NCBI GenBank assembly: GCA_016929465.1
Contig: JAFGIT010000390.1
Location: 1-17,840, forward strand
DNA: 17,840 nucleotides
Direction of reading: 5' to 3'
From: JAFGIT01 sp016929465 [NCBI: Candidatus Coatesbacteria bacterium]
Lineage (GTDB): Bacteria > B130-G9
Within the stretch, counting starts at the first letter, position 1. Each line of letters begins with the position of its first letter. The position numbers and the translations under genes were made by a program. The notes under the pieces are model-generated. The model was given only the letters and a program-made list of their open reading frames with translations, searched no databases and was not told the origin of the DNA. Below are positions 7,225-13,783 of the stretch, piece by piece.

Positions 7225-8013
7225 TTGCCCGCGAAGAATTTTCACTCCAAGCCCGACCTATTAGAAGCCGCGCTCGCGCCCTATGACCTCGCTGGCAAGC
7301 GAGTGCTGGACGCAGGGACGGGGCACATGAGCGCGAGAGCCTTGTTGAGAAAGAAGCCTGCATCGGCCACACTCGTCGCCGCGCCGGGGGATGAGCGTAA
7401 GGCGAAGCCAGCAAGGGAGGTGCTTGCAGAGTTCCGCGCCGCTGAAGCGAAGGTTGTTCTCGGAGATCTTACCGACATCGAGCTCTTTCAGCGCGGATCG
7501 TTTGACTTCATACTCGCGGACTATCTTATCGGCGAGATCGACTGCTTCTCGCCATCGGCACAATTTCCGATTCTTAGGAATCTTTATGCTTGGCTTAGCC
7601 CCGGCGCCGGACTGCTCATAATTGACATTGAGCCTACGCCCGGCAGGGCCCCCGGAGGGGCGGCCACATTGGCTGACCTACAATATTGGGGACAGGCTGC
7701 AAATTTGCTAAGTCGGCAATGGAGGACGTTGCCAAGAGATTACGAAGGCAGTCTAGTGGCATCCTGGCTTGAGGCAATAGGCTTCCAGACGGTCCGCATC
7801 GACCACTGTGAGCGCATTCTCGAGCCCAAGGACGCAAAGGAGCTTCATGAAAGGGCTCTGCGCTGCATCTCCGAACTCGCCAATGAGAATCTGCGTGTTG
7901 GCCTGAAACACGAGGTCGATGAGACCCTGGCCCGAATCGATAGAGAGCAGAAGTCAGGACTTCTCGATTTGACTCAGATCAATTACATAATCCGAGCGGC
8001 GAAGACTGCCTAA
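7225..8013 (+). CDS. Class I SAM-dependent methyltransferase-like protein
   Basis: 262 residues from a TTG at 7225, 11 nt after the PIN toxin stop; AGGA lies only 2 nt upstream, so the start is uncertain. KRVLDAGTGHMSA resembles the SAM-binding motif I, though the second half of the glycine loop is altered. KVVLGDLTD, then GSFDFILADYLIGEI and NLYAWLSPGAGLLIIDIEP follow, matching motifs II-III of the Rossmann-like class I fold. The typical acidic residue at the end of strand 2 is not obvious. Substrate unknown; no DNA methyltransferase (D/N)PPY motif, so more likely a small-molecule, protein or RNA methyltransferase. It could be read through from TA module B. Confidence 0.72.
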   Translation: MPAKNFHSKPDLLEAALAPYDLAGKRVLDAGTGHMSARALLRKKPASATLVAAPGDERKAKPAREVLAEFRAAEAKVVLGDLTDIELFQRGSFDFILADYLIGEIDCFSPSAQFPILRNLYAWLSPGAGLLIIDIEPTPGRAPGGAATLADLQYWGQAANLLSRQWRTLPRDYEGSLVASWLEAIGFQTVRIDHCERILEPKDAKELHERALRCISELANENLRVGLKHEVDETLARIDREQKSGLLDLTQINYIIRAAKTA

Positions 8014-8166
8014 TAGCCCATTTCTCGGAGAATATCCGCGCCCGGCCTCAAAAGTGTATCTCAGCAGACGGCATCCTGTGATTCCCAATAAATAGCCCAT
8101 CTTTGGACGGTTCCTGACGTGATGAGATTCTGCCGTGTCCCGGTCATTCTCAGACAGAACAACCTC

Positions 8167-8193
8167 TAAAGTTCCCCGTGATAATTCCGATAA
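8167..8193 (+). promoter_or_regulatory. sigma-28 (FliA) promoter of the flagellin operon
   Basis: TAAAGTTC (8167-8174), an 11-bp spacer and TCCGATAA (8186-8193). The known sigma-28 consensus is TAAAGTTT-N11-GCCGATAA, so 14 of 16 bases and the exact spacing match. Transcription would begin near 8200, leaving a leader of about 170 nt before the flagellin ATG. It places flagellin, fliS and flaG in the late flagellar class controlled by FliA and, in most bacteria, the anti-sigma factor FlgM. Confidence 0.88.
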
Positions 8194-8199
8194 GTGCTT

Positions 8200-8370
8200 G
8201 AGCGGTGATGCAGTAAGCATCCTGCATGAAGATTAAACAAAGGAGGTGACGCGCTGAACTAAGACTCTCTGAGACTTAAATTTCAGCCGCGAATTGTTCG
8301 CGGTTACCTAATAGGGCAAGGATGCCCGAACACCAGCCACAAAGATGGCTGAAATCACGGAGGAATTAAT
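8200..8370 (+). promoter_or_regulatory. structured flagellin leader with CsrA-type hairpin
   Basis: The gap 8014-8370 holds no gene; its 3' half is this leader. In order it contains a perfect anti-SD complement AAGGAGGTGA (8240-8249) with no reading frame after it; hairpin 1 CCGCGAA-TTG-TTCGCGG (8287-8303); hairpin 2 GGGC-AAGGAT-GCCC (8314-8327), whose loop displays the CsrA core CARGGAUG; and hairpin 3 CAGCCA-CAAAGA-TGGCTG (8334-8351). The working SD is GGAGGA (8359-8364) in TCACGGAGG, a second CsrA-like GGA site. ATTTCAGCC (8280-8288) can also pair perfectly with GGCTGAAAT (8347-8355), which excludes hairpin 3. Known parallel: CsrA/FliW control of hag in Bacillus subtilis. The regulator gene is not in this window. 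Confidence 0.65.
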
Positions 8371-9858
8371 ATGACAGCAGAAACACAAGCCATTGGCATT
8401 CAGAATATGCTGGCTTCAATCAGTAACCTGGTAGCCAATACCGAGAATAGAGTCTCCACGGGCTACAAGGTATCCAAGGCCTCAGACGCCCCCGCCGATT
8501 ACGTCATCTCCCAGATGATGAGCAAGACCATATCTGGCCTGCAGACCGCCAAGGTCAACGTAGGAAACGCCCAGAACCTGGTCTCGGTCGCAGAAGGTGG
8601 TCTGACGGGCATCAAGAGTCTTCTCAACGAGATGCGCAGCACCGCGCTGACGGCGGCTGACGCAACCAAGTCCGGTTCCGAGCGTGCGGCACTGAGCCAG
8701 ACCGTTGACGAGATGATGAAGGAAGTCGACGACATGGTCAAGCAGACCACATGGGGTGGGAAAGCCCTCCTCAATGGTGCTGGCCTCTTCAACTTCCAGA
8801 CAGGCGCTGATGTGGGTGATGTGACATCCATTAAGATCAACCAGAGCTTCTATGCCAGAGAGATCGGCGTAGGCTCAACAGGCGATGCTGCTCAGGCTAC
8901 CTGGACGGCGGACTCGAATGGTCGGAATATCTATATAGCTGACTATAGCGCCGTTGAGGATGCGGAGTGGACGCTCGAGTTCACAAGTGCAGGGACATTC
9001 AATGTCAAGAGCACGACGATCAACACGCCACCATCCGCGACAGGAACCGTCGGTTCATCGTACGCTGACGCAGGTATCCAGTTCCAGCTGGAGGCCAGCG
9101 GAAACTCGACCGACTATGCAGTCGGCGACAGAATCACCTTCAGCAGCAAGGCTTCGACCATTGATTCGGTTGACGCCAATCGCACAAAGGGCACGACCGG
9201 TAATGCCGCTGCAAACGCGGCAAGCCAGTACACTGGAGAGATGGACGGAACGTTCCAGATCAACATCACTGGTTCTGGTAATGCTACGGTGATCTCGAGC
9301 CAGTCCCAGCTGACCGCCTCCTTCACATTCAGTGGATCAGATGGCACAGAGCACAGCGGGACCCTCTCGATAGGTTCAGACGGTACCGCCAGCCTTATTG
9401 ACGGCTCATGGGATTCGGGTATCACGATCCAGTTCAGCGACTATGATCAGATTGGTAGCACGAATGACTTCGTCGCCGGCGATAGTTTCTCATTCGACGT
9501 GACTGCGGCTTCCGTTACAGGACCAGACACATCTGGTATCCTGGGCGAAAGCGGTGTGAATCTGATGTCCGCGTCGGCCTCATCGACCTCGATCGCCCAC
9601 ATTGACAAGGCGATCTCGTTGGTCGAGACCTATGAGACCATTCTTGGTTCGACTTCTCAGCGACTCAACATCAGGGAGAGCTCGCTCGCCACGATGATCG
9701 AGAACAACTCCGCAGCCAGGGACAGAATCGTGAAGTCCGACCTGGTCGAGGAGCAGCTGAACCTGACCAAGTACTCAGTCCAGCAGCAGGCGGCGCTCGC
9801 GATGTTCGCGCACGCAACGTCTCAAATGCAGCTCGGATTGTCGATCCTCAGCATATAG
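8371..9858 (+). CDS. fliC: Flagellin
   Basis: 495 residues. N-terminal D0/D1 helices (about 1-130, ending TTWGGKALLNG) and C-terminal D1/D0 helices (about 400-495, with ISLVETYETILGSTSQRLNIRESSLATMIENN and QQAALAMFAHATSQMQLGLSILSI) are clear. The central insert (about 165-390) is Thr/Ser/Gly-rich and carries two similar segments around residues 234-260 and 349-376 (GIQFQ ... VGDRITF and GITIQF ... AGDSFSF), like repeated surface-exposed flagellin insert domains. The usual N-terminal DDAAGLAI motif is SDAPADYVI (38-46), and the classic start INxN is missing. It has a strong SD (GGAGGA) and a sigma-28 promoter. It polymerises as the flagellar filament after type III export. Confidence 0.93.
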   Translation: MTAETQAIGIQNMLASISNLVANTENRVSTGYKVSKASDAPADYVISQMMSKTISGLQTAKVNVGNAQNLVSVAEGGLTGIKSLLNEMRSTALTAADATKSGSERAALSQTVDEMMKEVDDMVKQTTWGGKALLNGAGLFNFQTGADVGDVTSIKINQSFYAREIGVGSTGDAAQATWTADSNGRNIYIADYSAVEDAEWTLEFTSAGTFNVKSTTINTPPSATGTVGSSYADAGIQFQLEASGNSTDYAVGDRITFSSKASTIDSVDANRTKGTTGNAAANAASQYTGEMDGTFQINITGSGNATVISSQSQLTASFTFSGSDGTEHSGTLSIGSDGTASLIDGSWDSGITIQFSDYDQIGSTNDFVAGDSFSFDVTAASVTGPDTSGILGESGVNLMSASASSTSIAHIDKAISLVETYETILGSTSQRLNIRESSLATMIENNSAARDRIVKSDLVEEQLNLTKYSVQQQAALAMFAHATSQMQLGLSILSI

Positions 9859-9893
9859 GACGTGTTGTAATCGATATCAGAACAGATGGTATG

Positions 9894-9920
9894 GGCGGGG
9901 GAGGCCACGCCTCCTCCGCC
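9894..9920 (+). terminator. strong hairpin between flagellin and fliS
   Basis: 12-bp GC-rich stem (9894-9905 with 9909-9920, one G-U pair) and a CAC loop. No T-run follows. It may protect the flagellin mRNA 3' end or partly attenuate transcription into fliS-flaG, giving much flagellin and little chaperone. Confidence 0.55.
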
Positions 9921-9955
9921 TGCAATAAAGCTCGAAAAGGCATTAAGGAAGGCAA

Positions 9956-10381
9956 ATGACAACGCTAAGCGACCAGATGATCGCGGCAAGGGCACTCGTG
10001 AACCACGCTGATATGGCGGACGATGTCCAGCAGGCTGTCTTGGCCTTCTACGATGGCGCCCTCGAGTTCGCCGGCCTGGCGAAGGAATTCACAGAGGCCG
10101 GAGATATCAGAGAGTCGCACAAGTTTCGAGGCAAGTTGCTCAATGTGCTTTCTGAACTGATGAGATCGTCTTTCCCGGGTTCAGGACGCAAGGAGGCCGA
10201 TAGCTTCTTTCTTCACAGCTACATGAGCGAGATCGTGCGCAGGACAATCGTGGAGCAGCAGGATGCGAGCGGCTTCAATGAGGTCCTCGGCGTTCTGGCC
10301 GAACTCAGGAGCAGTTGGGAGAGAGCATTGGCCAATAGCATGTTGGCTAACCAGACAGAACTGGTTTTAGCCGGGAGGTAG
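9956..10381 (+). CDS. fliS: Flagellar export chaperone FliS
   Basis: 141 residues, within the usual FliS size range. The helical pattern QQAVLAFYDGALEFAGLAKEF (family: LVLMLYDGAIRFLxxA), KLLNVLSELMRSS, and the late FNEVLGVLAELRSSWERAL (family: LDEVLGLLEELREAWEEA) identify it. FliS binds the C-terminal helix of flagellin in the cytoplasm to prevent early polymerisation. SD AAGGA (9945-9949) lies 6 nt before the ATG. It sits 97 bp after flagellin in the same operon, and its stop codon directly follows the SD of flaG. Confidence 0.85.
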   Translation: MTTLSDQMIAARALVNHADMADDVQQAVLAFYDGALEFAGLAKEFTEAGDIRESHKFRGKLLNVLSELMRSSFPGSGRKEADSFFLHSYMSEIVRRTIVEQQDASGFNEVLGVLAELRSSWERALANSMLANQTELVLAGR

Positions 10382-10386
10382 CTAAA

Positions 10387-10857
10387 ATGATGCGAGTTGA
10401 AGTCGCCTCAAATCTCCAGTCAAATCCAAATTATGGGGAAAACAGAGCTGCTACCGCGCGAATGAGTGAAAAGAGGGATCAAGCTAACGCGGGCGCGTGG
10501 ATGACGGAAGTCGCCAACAATAATTCCGCTCTTGGTGCAGCATCAGGTGAGTTGGCCAGTATCAAGGAAGTTGCTGCTCTTCTGCAGAGCACAATCTCCG
10601 GGGAATCGGGTGAGATGGCTGATGATCTGGCCGACTCGGAGAACCTAAAAGAGGTTATTTCGATGCTGAATGAACTGAGTCATCTCTCAGAGAGCCGACT
10701 TGAGTTCGAGTTCGACCAAGAAGAGGACATATCGGTAATCCGCGTAGTTGACAGCGATACCGGCGAGCTGATTCGTCAGATACCGCCTGAGAAGCTTCTC
10801 GCCACAATGGACCACGTATTCGACACACTAGGGATAGTATTTGATCAGACGGCTTAA
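10387..10857 (+). CDS. flaG: FlaG family protein
   Basis: 156 residues. The C-terminal half has the FlaG signature: LEFEFDQEEDISVIRVVDSDTGELIRQIPPEKLL, then DHVFDTLGIVFDQ. The N-terminal ~80 residues are polar and poorly conserved, as in other FlaG proteins. FlaG influences filament length in several bacteria; its mechanism is not settled. Start at the first of two adjacent ATGs, with GGGAGG (10373-10378) overlapping the fliS stop, indicating translational coupling. fliD, often beside flaG, is absent here. Confidence 0.83.
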   Translation: MMRVEVASNLQSNPNYGENRAATARMSEKRDQANAGAWMTEVANNNSALGAASGELASIKEVAALLQSTISGESGEMADDLADSENLKEVISMLNELSHLSESRLEFEFDQEEDISVIRVVDSDTGELIRQIPPEKLLATMDHVFDTLGIVFDQTA

Positions 10858-10887
10858 ATAGCCCTCATCCATCCCCATTGCAAGGCG

Positions 10888-10940
10888 AAGGGGGCTGGTC
10901 GGCACGGAAGTGCCGCCGCCCCTTATCGCCGATTTTTTTT
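10888..10940 (+). terminator. terminator of the flagellin operon
   Basis: Outer stem AAGGGG/CCCCTT (10888-10893, 10919-10924) encloses an inner GGCAC-GGAA-GTGCC stem with a GNRA-type loop (10901-10914). A run of eight T follows at 10933-10940, after an 8-nt gap. It is 31 nt after the flaG stop. The gap before the T-run is longer than ideal. Confidence 0.7.
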
Positions 10941-11015
10941 GGCGCCTATCGACAGTAGGTCCCACGGGCCGATCCAAGTTCCCTTTGCCTTGCCCGGCGA
11001 TCGATTTCTGATTAT

Positions 11016-11048
11016 CCTGCGGAGGGATTGCTATAGCAGGAATCCTCC
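11016..11048. other. overlapping alternative hairpins upstream of aminotransferase
   Basis: CCTGC (11016-11020) can pair with GCAGG (11036-11040), or GGAGGGATT (11021-11029, one bulged G) can pair with AATCCTCC (11041-11048). The strands interleave with no linker, so both stems are unlikely at once. The element lies between the flaG terminator and the next promoter, so it may be a second terminator-like element or a DNA operator. Confidence 0.35.
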
Positions 11049-11072
11049 TTTGAGACCATTCCCAATGGGCTA

Positions 11073-11101
11073 TTGACCGACCCTTCTTATGGCGTTACGA
11101 T
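11073..11101 (+). promoter_or_regulatory. putative sigma-70 promoter of the aminotransferase
   Basis: TTGACC (11073-11078), 17-bp spacer, TACGAT (11096-11101). This matches 5/6 and 4/6 of consensus with ideal spacing. The leader would be about 42 nt. Confidence 0.55.
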
Positions 11102-11149
11102 TCAACCTCTTTCTCGGTGAATCATGGTCATAGTTTTAGGGAGGTTATA

Positions 11150-12328
11150 ATGCAGGCATCAAAGCGCGTTCTAAATATGCCCACGTACGTCTTCGCGGCA
11201 GTTGATGAGATCAAATTTGCCCTGATTAAAGAAGGTGTTGATGTAATCGACTTCGGAATAGGGAATCCCGATCAGAGGCCGCCGAAGTTCATGCTCGACG
11301 CCCTCCACCGAGCGATCGACGACGAGAAGCACCAGAACCACCGGTACTCGCAATTCATGGGGATCATAGAGCTGCGAAAGGCGGTCGCGGACTGGTACAA
11401 GCGCAGATTCAACGTGACACTCGATCCGGAGACAGAGATACTTCCGTTGGTCGGATCGAAGGAGGGTCTCCTGTGCCTCTATCTGGCATATTTGGACAAG
11501 GGAGAGACAGCTCTCATACCGTCGCCATGCTACCCAGCACATATCGGCGCGGCAAGGGTCGCAGAGGCCGACATCCAGGAGATGGGACTTCTCGAGGAGA
11601 ACAAATTCCTTCCAGATCTGGATGCCATCGCGCCGGATGTCGCTCGCCGAGCCAAATTCCTGCTCTTCAACTACCCGAATAATCCAACCGGGGCAGAGGA
11701 GACACGCGAGTTCTATGAGAAGGCACTCGAATTCGGGATCAAGCATAACACCCTCCTGATCTCGGACATCGCTTATTCGGAGCTATCGATGGAGCCCGAT
11801 TATAGACCGATGAGCTTTTTGGAGCTGCCTGATGCGAAGAAGTATGCGGTTGAGTTCTATTCATGCTCCAAGTCATACAACATGCCGGGCTGGCGAGTTG
11901 GCTTCCTCGTGGGCAACTCGGAGGTGATCGCCAATACACTCAAGATCAAGACTGCGAAGGACTTCTCGATCTTTCTGGCTGTTCAGCGTGCGATTGCGGA
12001 TATTCTGAATATGGGCGAAGACTTTGCTCGTCCCAACGCTGAGCTATACAGGAAGCGTCGCGATAGGCTCGTCCAGCATTTCCGGGCAATAGGCTGGGAT
12101 GTTCCCAAGCCAAAGGCTGGGATGTATATCTGGACGAGAATTCCAAAGAGATTCTCCGACTCGATGACTTTCGTCAAAGAGCTCGCAAAACGCACTGGTG
12201 TAATAGTCTCCCCAGGGAGCGGTTTCGGCGGATACGGAGAGGGTTTCGTCCGAATGGCGCTCGTTGTCGATGAAGACCGCGTAGAGGAGGCTGCAAAGCG
12301 TATAGCAGATTCGGGGATTCTGGGCTAG
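11150..12328 (+). CDS. alaC: PLP-dependent aminotransferase, AlaC-like
   Basis: 392 residues from the ATG at 11150, chosen because GGGAGG (11139-11144) is 5 nt upstream; an ATG at 11117 in the same frame has no ribosome site. Fold type I aminotransferase: YVFAAVDEIK ... IDFGIGNPDQ at the N-terminus, GSKEGL in the PLP-phosphate region, NYPNNPTG, D/Y pair in SDIAYSEL, and the Schiff-base lysine K241 in SCSKSYNMPGWRVGF. C-terminal GFVRMALV supplies the carboxylate-binding Arg. The sequence aligns closely by eye with E. coli AlaC (glutamate-pyruvate transaminase), and is also similar to LL-diaminopimelate aminotransferases (DapL), so the exact substrate is uncertain. It is flanked by terminator-like elements and appears monocistronic. 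Confidence 0.88.
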   Translation: MQASKRVLNMPTYVFAAVDEIKFALIKEGVDVIDFGIGNPDQRPPKFMLDALHRAIDDEKHQNHRYSQFMGIIELRKAVADWYKRRFNVTLDPETEILPLVGSKEGLLCLYLAYLDKGETALIPSPCYPAHIGAARVAEADIQEMGLLEENKFLPDLDAIAPDVARRAKFLLFNYPNNPTGAEETREFYEKALEFGIKHNTLLISDIAYSELSMEPDYRPMSFLELPDAKKYAVEFYSCSKSYNMPGWRVGFLVGNSEVIANTLKIKTAKDFSIFLAVQRAIADILNMGEDFARPNAELYRKRRDRLVQHFRAIGWDVPKPKAGMYIWTRIPKRFSDSMTFVKELAKRTGVIVSPGSGFGGYGEGFVRMALVVDEDRVEEAAKRIADSGILG

Positions 12329-12330
12329 CG

Positions 12331-12436
12331 CCGGAATCCGAGCAGGATGCCCGCTTTCCGGACATCTGTTTGGCACATGACCCGACCGCGATTTGTTTAT
12401 TGGCTATAGATGCACGCCGGACGATTGGGATTCCGG
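12331..12436 (+). terminator. inverted repeats after the aminotransferase gene
   Basis: CCGGAATCC (12331-12339) starts 3 nt after the stop. Its first six bases can pair locally with TTCCGG (12356-12361), or all nine with GGATTCCGG (12428-12436) about 90 bp away. A local CTGTTT follows the first hairpin. Terminator function is possible but no strong T-run is present. Confidence 0.4.
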
Positions 12437-12479
12437 AGTGTGTATCGGCCTTAATTAATCAAAAATGCCGGAGGGAGTC

Positions 12480-13691
12480 TTGAAAAAGCAGGTATTAATC
12501 ATTGCAGTCTTCATTCTCGCCACGGCGATCATGGTCGCACCAGGTCTCTCCAAGAAGGCCAAGGACGATTCTCCCGAATCGGTCAGATTCTGGATCTCGT
12601 CAGACGGTGATGTCCTTGTAGAGGAGATACAGCGGGTAGGGGGAGCCTTCTCTAAGGTCAAAAGAGAGAGCTCGGGTACCCTGCTGCGATTGCGCTGGCC
12701 GGCCACGGCAATCTGGCACAATCTGCCCGACGAGCCCATCCTGGGGAACCGTCACGGTTCAGCTCATTTCATCGGTGGTGAGCGTCTCTTTGCGATCACA
12801 TCTCAGGTCTCGGGCGACGATGACTATCGCGTGCTCTTCTGGGATGGAATCCGCGGGATATGGCGGCTTCTGGCCCCCATGGCAACACTCGATCCAGTCC
12901 GTGGAGTGTTCCGGACTACGCTCGGTCCGAAACGCTGGGTCTCAATCGCATCACCTGACGACGGAGTGCGAGTCTGTGGCTTCATTCTCGACGACTATTT
13001 GTCCGATGTCGAGCGGAAGCTCTGCTTCGATCCGCCTAATCCGCTGAGTCCCAGGACCGTTGTGCAGAGCGAGGATGGAAACACCGTAGGAATAGTCATG
13101 GTCCCGCTAAAGCCGAACATCTCGCAGAAGTCCCGCATGACAAAAGAGGAGGTCCAGCGACGGCAGGGCAAGGTCGAAGTGGCGATGTTCGATGTCTCCG
13201 GAACGGAACCAACTGTGAGAGTTGGTCGCGTTGAATCCCTGAAGGTCGGCGATACAGAGCCCGACACCATCGTTGCAGCCGGCAATTGCTTCATCTCCGC
13301 GTACTACGAGAATGAGAAAGTCCGCATGATCGGATTCGAAGTCACGAATAAAGGCACGATCGAGAAGATGTCTTTCAATATTTCGCTCGACCGGCTTGCT
13401 CCGGATTCGATGGTTGAACTATCTCCCTCGATCAAGGGTGATGGGGTCGTCCTGATTGACTCTGACGGCGACAAAGCCGCGATCAATAAGCTCTCGCCGA
13501 AGTTGGCCTCACTCAAGAAATGGACTCTGAAGATACCCAAGGACGCAGAGGGCCCGATCCGTCAGCTGCTCTTCAATGACAGCATGGGCTTTTTGTATCT
13601 CTGTGACAGCAAGGGCAAGATAATCGTCCGAACCGAGGGCGGCAGCACCGACGTCCTCTGGCCACAGGAGAAGAAAGCCGAGAAGCGCTGA
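12480..13691 (+). CDS. Exported protein of unknown function
   Basis: 403 residues from TTG 12480, preferred over ATG 12465 because GGAGG (12470-12474) lies 5 nt upstream and the protein then begins with a textbook signal sequence, MKKQVLIIAVFILATAIMVAPG. The mature part is rich in short beta-strand-like segments with repeated W/F and G-D-turn patterns (RVLFWDGIRGIWRLL, RVCGFILDDY, GFLYLCDSKGKIIVRTEGG), compatible with a beta-propeller, but I cannot name the family. The tail is basic and charged (QEKKAEKR). It probably acts in the periplasm or at the membrane. The gene stands alone between the aminotransferase and the STAND-like gene. Confidence 0.75.
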   Translation: MKKQVLIIAVFILATAIMVAPGLSKKAKDDSPESVRFWISSDGDVLVEEIQRVGGAFSKVKRESSGTLLRLRWPATAIWHNLPDEPILGNRHGSAHFIGGERLFAITSQVSGDDDYRVLFWDGIRGIWRLLAPMATLDPVRGVFRTTLGPKRWVSIASPDDGVRVCGFILDDYLSDVERKLCFDPPNPLSPRTVVQSEDGNTVGIVMVPLKPNISQKSRMTKEEVQRRQGKVEVAMFDVSGTEPTVRVGRVESLKVGDTEPDTIVAAGNCFISAYYENEKVRMIGFEVTNKGTIEKMSFNISLDRLAPDSMVELSPSIKGDGVVLIDSDGDKAAINKLSPKLASLKKWTLKIPKDAEGPIRQLLFNDSMGFLYLCDSKGKIIVRTEGGSTDVLWPQEKKAEKR

Positions 13692-13706
13692 AAACCGATT
13701 CTCGAG

Positions 13707-13735
13707 TTGCTTCGATTTAGGATAGCTGCTATATT
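13707..13735 (+). promoter_or_regulatory. extended -10 promoter of the STAND-like gene
   Basis: TTGCTT (13707-13712), 17-bp spacer and TGC-TATATT (-10 hexamer 13730-13735). Predicted start near 13742. The style (TTGC -35, TGC extension) is the same as for the two TA modules. Confidence 0.6.
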
Positions 13736-13741
13736 GGGAAA

Positions 13742-13783
13742 ATGAATTCGAACAGCCGCTTGGAGCGAATAGGTGGTTCTTGA
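13742..13783 (+). CDS. possible 13-codon upstream mini-ORF
   Basis: ATG at 13742 falls on the predicted transcription start and reads 13 codons (MNSNSRLERIGGS) to a TGA at 13781-13783, overlapping the first codons of the STAND-like gene in another frame. It would be a leaderless uORF. There is no independent evidence that it is translated. Confidence 0.2.
   Translation: MNSNSRLERIGGS

Noticed and set aside
8012-8101. Short direct repeat ATAGCCCAT about 80 bp apart
   Set aside because: Nine bases in two copies only; compatible with chance and not linked to any other structure.
7954-8220. 88-codon minus-strand frame across the gap before flagellin
   Set aside because: It covers the sigma-28 promoter, has no good ribosome site and no recognisable domain.
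11016-11048. H-type pseudoknot
   Set aside because: The two stems interleave with no nucleotides to bridge the first loop, which makes simultaneous pairing sterically unlikely; kept only as alternative hairpins.
11171-11746. 191-codon open frame on the minus strand
   Set aside because: It is antisense to the strongly conserved AlaC-like gene; no ribosome site or recognisable motif, and explained by codon bias of the real gene.
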